In this document: one piece after another, positions 11,640 to 21,300 of the stretch
Layout: every line of letters starts with the position of its first letter
How positions within the stretch are numbered: position 1 is the stretch's first letter
Assembly: GCA_029706075.1 (NCBI GenBank)
Contig: JAINUG010000020.1
Coordinates: 6,601,860-6,665,859, forward strand
Direction: 5' to 3'
Origin: Aldrovandia affinis
Taxonomy: Eukaryota > Chordata > Actinopteri > Notacanthiformes > Halosauridae
Length of the DNA stretch: 64,000 bases
Program-made: the position numbers and the translations under genes
Notes under the pieces: model-generated
Databases searched by the model: none
Told to the model about the DNA's origin: nothing
The model's input: only the letters and a program-made list of their open reading frames with translations

Positions 11640-11890
11640 GATACCACATAGTTCACAGGGAAATTGCTAATGTAAATATCACCTTGTGACATGTTCGGTC
11701 CTAGGTTAAGCTATTAGAGCAAGGGACCTTTAAGAGAGTCGATTCTGTGACGTGGGGAGAATAACGTCACATTCCTGCGCGTTAGTTGTGTTAGTGTGTT
11801 TGGAAAGGAGAGAATAAATGGTTCAGTTTTATTTTGCAGTAAACAAAAAGTCTAGCAGTGTCTTTGTTTCCCGTGACTCCTACATTGGTG
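11640..11890 (+). repeat. Probable LTR end and primer-binding site of a second Gypsy element
   Basis: An AATAAA at about 11812 is followed by TAGCAGTGTCTTTGTTTC and GACTCCTACATTGGTGACCCG. The TTGGTGACCC phrase directly after a likely TACA end is a typical vertebrate Gypsy LTR/PBS junction. The downstream LTR was not found, so the 5' boundary is approximate. Confidence 0.5.
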
Positions 11891-12099
11891 ACCCGTTTTT
11901 TTATTTACGCTTTATTCTAGATGGTAATGAACACAGTTTTGGGAAGGGCAAGCTGCCGCTTAGCTTGCCCAGGCCGAGGCTCAGTTCGCAATCCCAAAAA
12001 TCACAGAGGATGACACTAAGTATTATTACGTTGTTTCTTCACTCAGCAGCCCCACTGCGGACAGAGTCGTGAGTATTTTCCAGGCCCCCCCCCCGGGGA

Positions 12100-13620
12100 A
12101 GATATGTATGCAACGCTGAAAACGGAGCTCCTGGAGACCTTTGGTTTAACTGAATCCGAGCGTGCTCATCAGCTTCTCTCTCTATCCGTGCCTTGGCGAC
12201 TCCAAGCTCTCAGAGCTAATGGGTCACATGTTATCCCTCCTAGGCAATCACAGGCCGTGTTTCCTCTTCAGGGAATTGTTCTTACAACAGCTACCAGGGC
12301 AAATGCGGTCAGGTTTAGCTAACTCTCCTATTAAAGATATCCGCGACGGCCCCGCCCTCGAAACCGCCAACGGTAGTTACATCCAAACTTTCGGGAAACT
12401 AAACATGGTGCTGTGTTTTGGCGGGCAGCTTTTATTGTGGGACTTGTTTTCTCTCAGTGGTTCAGGCACGACAAAGTTGTCCAGCGCACTCTCCGCATCT
12501 GACAGGTTTTCACGTCTCCTTGCCGGTGGTTTCCGGTCCTCACAAAGCCCACTTTCTTGTCCACCGCCACCAAGCACAGGATAGAACATCACATCCCAAC
12601 TGTCATCACATCCCATCAAAGCCTGTCTATGCCCGCACTCTGCATCTCAACCTGGGGAGTTCGACTCGGGTAGTTCGACACGATGCAGCGCCTCGGCATC
12701 ATTCATTGTTTGAACAGCCCGTGGGCCTCGCCCCTCCACATTGTGCCTTAGCCAGGTGGCGGTTGGCGCCCATGCGGCTATTACCGGTATCTCAATGATG
12801 TCATGACCCCCGACTGCTACCTGATTCTGCACATACAAGACTTTTCAGCCCATCTGGCCAGTAACGTGACTTTTTCTAAAGTTGACCTCATTCACTCAAG
12901 TCCCTGTCCAGACGCAGTACGTCCCGAAAACCGCAGTGGTCCCCCCGATGTCCCGAAAACCGCAGTGATCACCCCATTCGAACTGTACATGACATTACAG
13001 GCATTTGGCAGACGCTCTTATCCAGAGCGACGTACAACAAAGTGTTAAGTGTTCGAATTGCTCTGTATGCTTTTTGGTCTTAAGAATGCCACCCAGGCTT
13101 TCCAACGCCTTATGGACACAGGACCTGCCATGCCTGTTCATTTACCTGGATGACATTCTTGTTGCCAGCTCCTCCAGATCAGAGCATGTCCACCGCCACT
13201 CTCTTCGAGCGACTCAGCCAGCACGGCCTGATCGTCAATCCGTGCCTTCAAAAGTTGAGGCTGTGAGGGATTTTCAGTGACTGCTCACCATTAGGGCCCT
13301 GCAGGAGTTTTTGGGCATGGTGAACTTTTACCATCGCTTCGTCCCCCAGGCGGCCCAGCTCATGCGGCCCCTTTATGAGGCCCTCAAGGTCAAGTCCGCC
13401 AATTTCACCGTCAGCTGGTCTGAGGAGATGACCAAGGCTTTCACTGACACGAAACAGGCCCTCGCTAATGCGACCATGCTGGCGCATCCACTGCCTAATG
13501 CACCGTTTGCTCCCACTATGGACGCTTCAGACTAAGCTGTCGGCACCATTCACGAGCAGTTGGTTAACGGCGTCTGGCAGCCGCTTGCGTATTGTAGCTG
13601 TGATTATAGTTTTAATGTTA
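12100..13620 (+). pseudogene. Ty3/Gypsy gag-pol remnant, degenerate
   Basis: A gag-like piece lies at 12220-12340 (CFLFRELFLQQLPGQMRSGL). The RT region reads in several frames: MQRLGIIHCLNSPWASPLH (12680), PCGYYRYLNDVMTPDCYLIL and HIQDFSAHLASNVTFSKVDL (12770-12890), PKTAVITPFEL (12950-12985), MLFGLKNATQAFQRLMDT (13060-13120), YLDDILVASSSRSEH (13144-13190) and LGMVNFYHRFVPQAAQLMRP (13310-13370). A short insertion at 12985-13050 splits the RT. RNase H begins near 13500 and stops. Multiple stops make it non-functional. Confidence 0.8.
12985..13050. repeat. V-SINE/L2-type tail fragment inserted in Gypsy RT
   Basis: GGCATTTGGCAGACGCTCTT and ATCCAGAGCGACGTACAAC match 2465-2515. The host RT sequence ATTCGAACTGTA before it is partly repeated as TGTTCGAATTGCTCTGTATG after it, giving a probable target-site duplication around TTCGAA. 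This unit is about 60 bp and ends at ACAAAGTGTTAA like the copy at 2520. Confidence 0.6.
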
Positions 13621-13905
13621 TTTTCCTCCTTAAACGTATTTTAAGCCATGGCCATATGTCAACAAACATTTGACTCCTATATACATTCCTAAAGGTTTAA
13701 TGAAGTGTGTGGATTTACAACTACCATTTCCAAAGTGTAACCTTTTTTAAGTCAACACTTGGACACTTTTTGTAACATAAGAGGTTATGAAATATGTTTC
13801 ATAATGTCGTAAATGGCTGGGTAACAGTCTGGGCTTTTGTTTCAAGGCTTACCTTCTGTGGCGTGAGAATAGTACGCTATAGCCTATCTATTTTACTTGC
13901 ATTTG
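13621..13905. other. Stretch with no recognised feature
   Basis: AT-rich sequence between the Gypsy remnant and the MITE. I see no long open frame, tandem repeat or known motif. Confidence 0.4.
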
Positions 13906-13909
13906 AACA

Positions 13910-14360
13910 AAATATGCGCATGTACATAGATATAAAAACGTAGATGCCTCATACACCCTGTTCAGATGCGTCTACATGGCCGCCATATTGGTGCGGGAAA
14001 GATTTGCGTCGAAACAAACATGTCACAATTGTTGAGTTTCCTCAACGATTTTCCAAAAACCTGGCAACCTAACAAGTTTATAACAACTCATGTATAATAG
14101 TTAAAAATGAGTTTTTTACAAATAGCTGGTCCGTGAAATTAAGTTATTCAGAAATTTCTAACAAGAAAAATTTCACAAATATTGATTGAGAATTAAGTGA
14201 GTTAAAGTAGATTTGATCAGGGTCAAGTCTGCATCTTTCAATACAGATGCGTTTGTTTAGACGCGGATCTTGCCCGCGCCAATATGGCGGCCGTACAGAC
14301 GTATACGTTTTTATATGCTTAATGCTTAAATGTAAATGTATATCTATGCGCGTGTACCCG
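13910..14360. mobile_element. Long-TIR MITE-like element, copy 1
   Basis: The left arm (GCGCATGTACATAGATAT, then TATAAAAACGTA, then GGCCGCCATATTGGTGCGGG near 13980-14000) is inversely complementary to the right arm (CCCGCGCCAATATGGCGGCC at 14273-14292, then ACGTTTTTATAT, then ATATCTATGCGCGTGTAC to about 14357). The centre is AT-rich and non-coding. A related copy in inverted orientation lies at 61910-62265. The target duplication could not be fixed. Confidence 0.6.
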
Positions 14361-15480
14361 AGTCTCCCCTCAGCCCGTTCCGCTCCTTCCACTGACGAAG
14401 GTGACAGCCCCCGCCCCCTCGGCTTGTGTAATTTTGTCATTGGTTTTCCCGGATCAAGTGGGAGGGGAAAGGGCGTCACTAAGAGTATTGTGATCCCACG
14501 ATCAGCTGTGTTCTATATTCTGATCCAGGGATCAACTAGGGTATATAAATATATAAACAGGGTAGAAAAAAAACAAAGTGTAAAACTGATGTTGATTTTG
14601 TTATAAACACGACACTGTACATTACGTTTTACATGGATACCTTCTTCTGAGAAGAAAGCCTTAGCTACGTTTTATTACGGGTTAATAACTACCTAATTTA
14701 AAGGCTACCTAAAGGTGTGCTTTAAAGGCTACATAAAGACTTGCTTGCTATTTTTGGTTTACTTGCTTACTCATCGGGTTTTCAACTTGAATAAAACATC
14801 GAAGACAAGTAAGTCATTTATCTATTTCTACAGTGTTAAAAATGTTGCGCCTAACACACGAGGTGTTATGCGTCAATGACCTTGCTCCAACTGCTATTGA
14901 TTCTGAACACATATAGGTTACATGGAAACTCCAAACTTTACATTATATACATATAGAACGTTACATCCTCTTACGATGATACTCCTATCATACATACGTA
15001 GTATAGAACACTGCATTCGATTGAATGCAGTCCCGCATAGTATCCCTACAGCACAATAACGCGTAGGCTACTAATGTTATAGGAAAAATTCCGTTATAAT
15101 GCAACCTAATCCAGCAAGCTGGCGACTTGCTGTGAGATGATGCAAGCGTTGTAATTTTTCTCTCTAACTAGTTGTGTATGAAATAACTTATTTTAAAGAA
15201 AAAAATACATCTGGATTGATTTATCTACTCCCGTACACCAATCCTCGTTTCGTTGTCTATGATTGCCCCGATACCATCGTTTGTGCAGCGGCTGGGGGAG
15301 CTAACAGATTGCACGAACATAATGCTGTCTACGTCTAACCTTTACTCTCTGCACCTGCCCTAATTCAACGGATTCGCTCGCCCTTTTAATTGCTCGCCGG
15401 AAAAAATGTCGCCTACAAATTTTTTTTTAAGTAGTGTGTTTCATATGTAAACACAGCTTCACCAAACTGCTGCTGCTCCT
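14361..15480. other. Stretch with no recognised gene
   Basis: AT-rich, with many TATA/ATAT runs around 14940-15060 and no coding signal I can support. GTATATAAATATATAAAC near 14540 is TATA-like, but no gene starts downstream that I recognise. Confidence 0.35.
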
Positions 15481-15689
15481 GGAGCGAGCAGAGTAAACAC
15501 CTCCTTCCTCCGCGCCTAATAAGGGGAAAGAGCTCATTTCAGGCTGACGGGCGCTCGAAATACAGAGGTCCGCTGTGACCGCTTGGGTGGACGTTCGTTT
15601 GGAGTTTTAAACGTCCCAGTAGTGTTTTTATTTTTCAAATGCAGAATATTTCTTCCCATTGAACTAGACAGGCGCGTTCCGCGGAGGAG

Positions 15690-15730
15690 CCTAACTGACG
15701 TCATAGTAGATTATCATACGACACGTGAGG
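15690..15730. promoter_or_regulatory. CRE-like and E-box motifs, candidate regulatory site
   Basis: A palindromic CRE (TGACGTCA, 15696-15703) and a CACGTG E-box (15722-15727) lie 18 bp apart in a less AT-rich segment, about 2.6 kb upstream of the TP53INP-like start codon. CACGTG is the core bound by MiT/TFE, USF and MYC factors. TP53INP genes are stress- and autophagy-linked, so a promoter role is possible, but this is inference from two short motifs. An open frame covers 15583-15888, so the segment could instead be transcribed. Confidence 0.25.
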
Positions 15731-15889
15731 GGTTGTTTTTGTTTGCAAAGCTCCTCCCCAAAGCTCTGGGCAGTTATGGTCAAGGAGACGTAAACGCACT
15801 CTCAAGAGAAGACAAACTATTTTACATTAAGGTCAAAACCGACCCTGGCTATCTTTTAAGATTCAGAGCCAAATTGGTTAGGGACTAAA

Positions 15890-17320
15890 CAAACATGAAA
15901 AAATTCTAAAGAAATATGTTTAGCTCTATTATCAGCAGCAGAGTTATCCCTTACAGAAATGAAATGTATTGAAATATATTAAAATATATGTATCATTATA
16001 TTTTCAATATATTGACCATACACTTAAAATATATTACAGTATATTCAATAATATACAGTATAGGGACAGCTCACACAGATTAGAGCAGCGCATCCCTGTG
16101 ATCAGTAGATGGACTACACGAGGCAAACCATTTTTTTCGGCCCCACCCGACAAACGCGCACATTTCAATACTTTGTAAACAAACCCAACCACCTTTTAAC
16201 TGCCACATATTATTATTATTATTAGTTTAGGTAGGTATATATATTTAGCTTTGTTGTAGTTTATTAATATTTAGGTATTTATAGGCAATTTGATACTCGT
16301 GTATTTATAGCGGTATAGGCCATTACGTTTCATTTATTTAGTTGCATTTTACATTTAATTTTATAATTTGTCTTTACTTATTCATAGTTAGGTATTTAAA
16401 TGAAAAGTGTACTCACATTTACGGATGCTTTCTCTTGACTTTCATCATAATCCATGGAAGTGGTAAATTCATTTTCAATCGCCAACAACGCAAAGGCGCT
16501 CGGTTTCTTTTCCTTCACTGTTGATCCCAGGCACGTTTTATGGCGTTATATTTATGCCAGACATAAGCGAAGGCATATTTCCACGTTGGGGAATGCATCG
16601 CCCAGGCCTAGCTCTCTGAGCTTCTTATACATGCCCATCACTGATTGTGAAAGGACAAAGCATTGATGAAAGGACCCAGCTAACATAGCAAGCACTGAAC
16701 CGAAAATACTTTTCGGGCAAATTGCAAGGTGCTTATGTTGTGTATTACTGTCAAAAATAATACATTGAAATAAAGCTTTAGATTGGAGTTTTTATCCGAA
16801 AATATTTTAAAAAAATGTAAATGTAAAAAATATTTTATATATATATTTTTTAATCCCTCTGTCTGGGCCTCCCTGTGGCAATTAGACACTAGGCACCTGC
16901 CTAGTTAGCCTATGCCTAGATCCGGCCCTGCCTGTGATGTAAGAACTGGTGGAGCAGTACCCTTCCCTGGCCTGAGGCCTGGTGTAATTCCAGTTATTTT
17001 TGGTCATGTCTGAAGGGGGTCATGTTGGGTCAATTCCCACAGACTTTTACATCAACCGGATGGCTTTATTCAGTATGCCAGCCATATTCCACGCTTTATA
17101 GAGGTCAGTGAATCTGAACCAAATTTTCTCCTTGTGAGAGCTTGGATACAAACTCACCAAGTTACCTTCTGAAATCCTCTATCTGCCATTTTGAAATGGT
17201 ATACTGCCGTTCCACCAGGCCCATAAAAAAATGTTGTCAGGACATCGCACCAGATCATTCAAAATGCACATTCCTTTCCTGGATAGGTGTGTGTACCGGA
17301 CTATTAACAATGTAAATAAA
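15890..17320. other. Stretch without a supported gene
   Basis: AT-rich with ATTATT and TATA runs at 16010-16060 and 16208-16300. GCACCTGCCTAGTTAGCCTA with GATCCGGCCCTG (16890-16930) resembles a dispersed fish repeat end. I see no coding region. Confidence 0.35.
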
Positions 17321-17333
17321 TCCCTGTTCGACC

Positions 17334-17745
17334 TGAATGGCTAGCATTGTGAGTGTGCTGTGCTACACCCATTAGATATGAACCTGAAAGGCTAGCATTG
17401 TGAGTGTGCTGTGCTACACCCATTAGATATGAACCTGAAAGGCTAGCATTGTGAGTGTGCTGTGCTACACCCATTAGATATGAACCTGAAAGGCTAGCAT
17501 TGTGAGTGTGCTGTGCTACACCCATTAGATATGAACCTGAAAGGCTAGCATTGTGAGTGTGCTGTGCCACACCCATTAGATATGAACCTGAAAGGCTAGC
17601 ATTGTGAGTGTGCTGTGCTACACCCATTAGATATGAACCTGAAAGGCTAGCATTGTGAGTGTGCTGTGCCACACCCATTAGATATGAACCTGAAAGGCTA
17701 GCATTGTGAGTGTGCTGTGCCACACCCATTAGATATGAACGCTCA
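17334..17745. repeat. 51-bp tandem repeat, about eight units
   Basis: Units such as GAACCTGAAAGGCTAGCATT, GTGAGTGTGCTGTGCTACAC, CCATTAGATAT repeat with almost no divergence (mainly a T/C change in GTGCTACAC versus GTGCCACAC). Because 51 is divisible by three, the minus strand stays open for 149 codons. That open frame is a by-product and not a gene. The homogeneity suggests recent expansion. Confidence 0.95.
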
Positions 17746-18364
17746 CCACTCATCTGTTGAGATGGAGAGGGAGGGGTTCATTCCTCAAACTACAGAATGA
17801 TACATGTTGCCAGATTGAGGGATTGCACACCCTGCCACACTCTTTGCGATAAGCACCATGGGATGATTAATGGCCACTAGCCAGGCCTTTGGTTTAACAT
17901 TGCTTTCAAAAGACAGCACCTCCTACCGCACAGTGTTCCCATCACTGTGTCACTGTAATGTCCAGAGGGAAAGACTGCCACCACCACTTGTGGCTGCAGC
18001 ATGGTTTCCCAGGAAGTCTCCCAAGTACTAACTAATCCTAGCTCTGCTTAGCTTCAGCCAATAGGACAGGTGGTGTAGCTCCTGTTATATGTCTTAATAT
18101 GTTTCCTCTTTCTTCCTGTCTCTTAAATGACCAGGCCTTTGCTGCCAAGACGCCAGACGAAGCCTCTAATTTGCGCAGTGATATCTGCACTCACTCACTC
18201 GCTTCCCCCCACTGTGATTTCTGCCGGTGAGGCCGAGGAAAGAGGAACAGTTCGCACTGAGAGGAGAGAGCCAAACGAGGGCTCGCCGCTCATAAACAGA
18301 GAGTGAACGATTGCAACGCTTGCAGCTCTCCTCAGTGGACCCCACACCTCCCACCCCTTTCGCC

Positions 18365-21300
18365 ATGTTCCAGCGAATCAGCAGGCTGCTTTTTGGAGAG
18401 GTGGAGGACACGTCGAAAGACCTGAAGGGGCCCAAGCCGAGCGTGCTGGAGGCGGAGGAGGAGGGGTGGCTGCTCGTCAGTATAACTGGTGAGAGGGCGG
18501 GGCGGGGAGGGGCAGGGCGGAGGGGTGGGGGGATAGGGGAAGGGGTGGATCAGGGAAGGGGGAGAGGACTATTTGTGTGTGCGGTAGGCAGGAAGGTAGG
18601 TATTTGTGTGGGGGAGGGAGGGTGGGGATGGGTGGGGCATCCAGGACATTCTTAAAATGTTACTGACACATATCCTTCCTCAATGTTTTATCATGACTGA
18701 ATGATAACAATCAGGGGATGTTACCAGTAAGTGTGCGTGTGACACGTTTTTTCTGTGAATTGACAGAACTTGTTTGGAACAAGGGAAATTTAATTTTCAC
18801 GGTATGATAATCATACTACTCAATATCACGGTTTTCGGTATATCACGGTATCAGTGAATATAGTTCACTTCTTGTATTTGTATGTTTAAATCAATTTAAA
18901 TCATTCACTTTGCGAACATAAGCAACATTTTGCGTCGCGTTACCAGCTTATCGGATCTAGTACTATTTTTAGCCACTCACTTTTTCCATTTTTCCATTGT
19001 TCCTCAAACTTTGGAACCTTGTCAGCTGTTCCTTCGGGGTCAGTCCCTACCCACAATGCCCTGTTTGAGTAACTGCATAACGGCTTTGTAGTCAGAATGC
19101 CACCTGCCCCCGATCGAAAGGCGTTGACCATGCTGCGCCAAGGCTCATGAGATTCAGAACTGGCGACCTCTTGTGCACCGTGCGTGGAGCTAAGCGCTTT
19201 GACGGTTGGATCCCTTCCAGATCTCTCCAGTCGGCCTCCTCCTCCGTCTCTCCGCACACCTGGTAGCCATTCCCTATGTACCTGGTAGCCGTTCCTCTTC
19301 CCTGCCCTGGTCCCTAAGATGGTGGAATGATCTTCCTCACTCAGTCAGGACAGCAGGTTCTCTACCTATCTTCCGAAAAAGACTGAAAACTCACCTTTTC
19401 AGACTTTTCAGTTTGTATGACACGCTTTTAAGCATGAACGTCGGCAATGTGAGACTGTAACTTACTTTTTGATAGCTCTAGCTGATGATCTCTAGCCATG
19501 CGAATGTACTTTTGTAAGTTGCTTTAGATAAAAAGCATCTGCCAAAAAGCAAAATTGTTTGGAAATCTAGTCTGGACTAGTTTCAGCAAACTAAAATAAA
19601 TCCTTTCAGGTCATGGCCGAGCTGAGTTATCCATGCTTCGCTACACTGGAAAAGGCATGGCAAACACCTTCTCGTGGTGCCTCCCGTCAGTAAATTATGA
19701 CCCCTAGTCATAAGAGAAACCGAGTTTGCCAATTAAGGGCCTCACCCGGCTGGTGCTCGGCAGCAGTCGGGAGGAGAGAGCCGGTGGGGCTTGCTCCACC
19801 GGCCTCCAACCCAGAATACTGCAGCTGAACACCGAAGGGCTCACCACCAGTAAGATCAGTGTCATCGAAAAGCTGGCCTATACCTTCAAGGCCCTCGTCA
19901 TCCTCCTCCAGGAAACCCACTGCGTCTCAGCAGACAAGCTAGTGCTACAAAATTTCGCACTAGCTGGGTCTATCCTGAGCAGGAAGCATGGCCTCGCCAC
20001 GTTTGTCCACGAAAGGTTGAGCTGGACTCCGCCGACCAATCTCCAGCTGACTCGGAGATTGAGTGGTTGTGCATGGACGTTGCCGGTTTAAAAATCGTGA
20101 ACGTCTACAAGCCTCCTCACTCGCGATTCACGCCAGCGTCTGTCCGGTGTTCCCTCACCCCTGTCTTTATGTTGGCGACTTCAATTGCCAGCATGAAGAC
20201 TGGGGTACAACACTAACACACCCGACGGAGAGAACCTGGCTGCCTGGGCAGCCAACAACTGCCTGACCTTGTTACATGATCCCAAGGGTCCAGCCAGTTT
20301 TCTCTCCGGTCGCTGGAATACTGGGACTAATCCAGACCTGGCTTTCGCGAGTGTCGGGCGAGACAACCAGCTCCCTGACAGACGTGTGCTCGAAATTTCC
20401 CACGGTCCCAACATCGACCATCGCTGATAACCGTACCCAAACTTGTGGACATTGTCCCGAGTGAGCCGGGGTGAAGCGATGGAATTTCCGAAAGGCCAAC
20501 TGGAAACGCTTCCGCCTCCTCACCAACAAATCCACGAGGCATCTTCCATCGCCTAATACCAACAGTGTGGATGAGGCATACCAGGACTTCTGCAGTGTGC
20601 TAGTGAAAGCGGCCAAAAATCCATCCCACGTGGACGTCGCAATAGCTACAAACCATGCTGGGATGCGGAGGTGAGAATCTTTACTGCGCCTTCCTCCGGC
20701 TCCTGCAGGAACCGAGTCAAGCAGGGCTGCTACAGCCCTGTTGTCAAGACTCGGTCGGAGGAGACAAGAGCGCTGGGAGGAGGCTGTCAATACCATCGAC
20801 TTCTCACACTCCAGCCGCAAGGCATGGAGTATCCTGAACAACCTCACTGGCAGGTCAAGACACTCCCTCGTCACTGCCCCATTTCTGCAAATAAAATCGC
20901 ATCTCAATTTGTGAAAAATGGGGTATACGAGGGTAAAGACCGCGAGTCATCACGACTCGTGGCAAAATAAGTGTCTGACCTCTGAGGGCCCCAACACCTA
21001 GTAGCGACAACATCTCCGGTGAATTCACACCGGAGGAGTTCGCTACTGCCCTCCAGCACATAAAGCCAGGAAAAGCTCCGGCCCTGACTCCATCTGCCCG
21101 GAGCTTATACTCCATGCTGCACCTGCTCTGAAGTCCTGGTTAAGAGCTTTCCTCTCTTCCTGCTTGCGCCAACTGAAGATCCCCAAAATCTGGAGAAGAG
21201 CCCTAGTTGTCGCGATCCCGGGCGAATAAGCCTGAAGGGGACCCTAAGAGCTACCGTCCCATCTCTTTGCTCTGCATCCCCTTCAAGATCCTTGAGCGTC

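Noticed and set aside
15583-15888. 101-codon open frame near the CRE/E-box pair
   Set aside because: Not repetitive, but I recognise no family and see no splice partners; insufficient to call a gene.
17334-17745. Regular repeat spacing resembling a CRISPR array
   Set aside because: The units are contiguous with no unique spacers, and the window is fish nuclear DNA.
17304-17753. 149-codon minus-strand open frame of 17-residue repeats
   Set aside because: It is the translation of a 51-bp tandem array whose unit length is a multiple of three; no start context, splice or family support.
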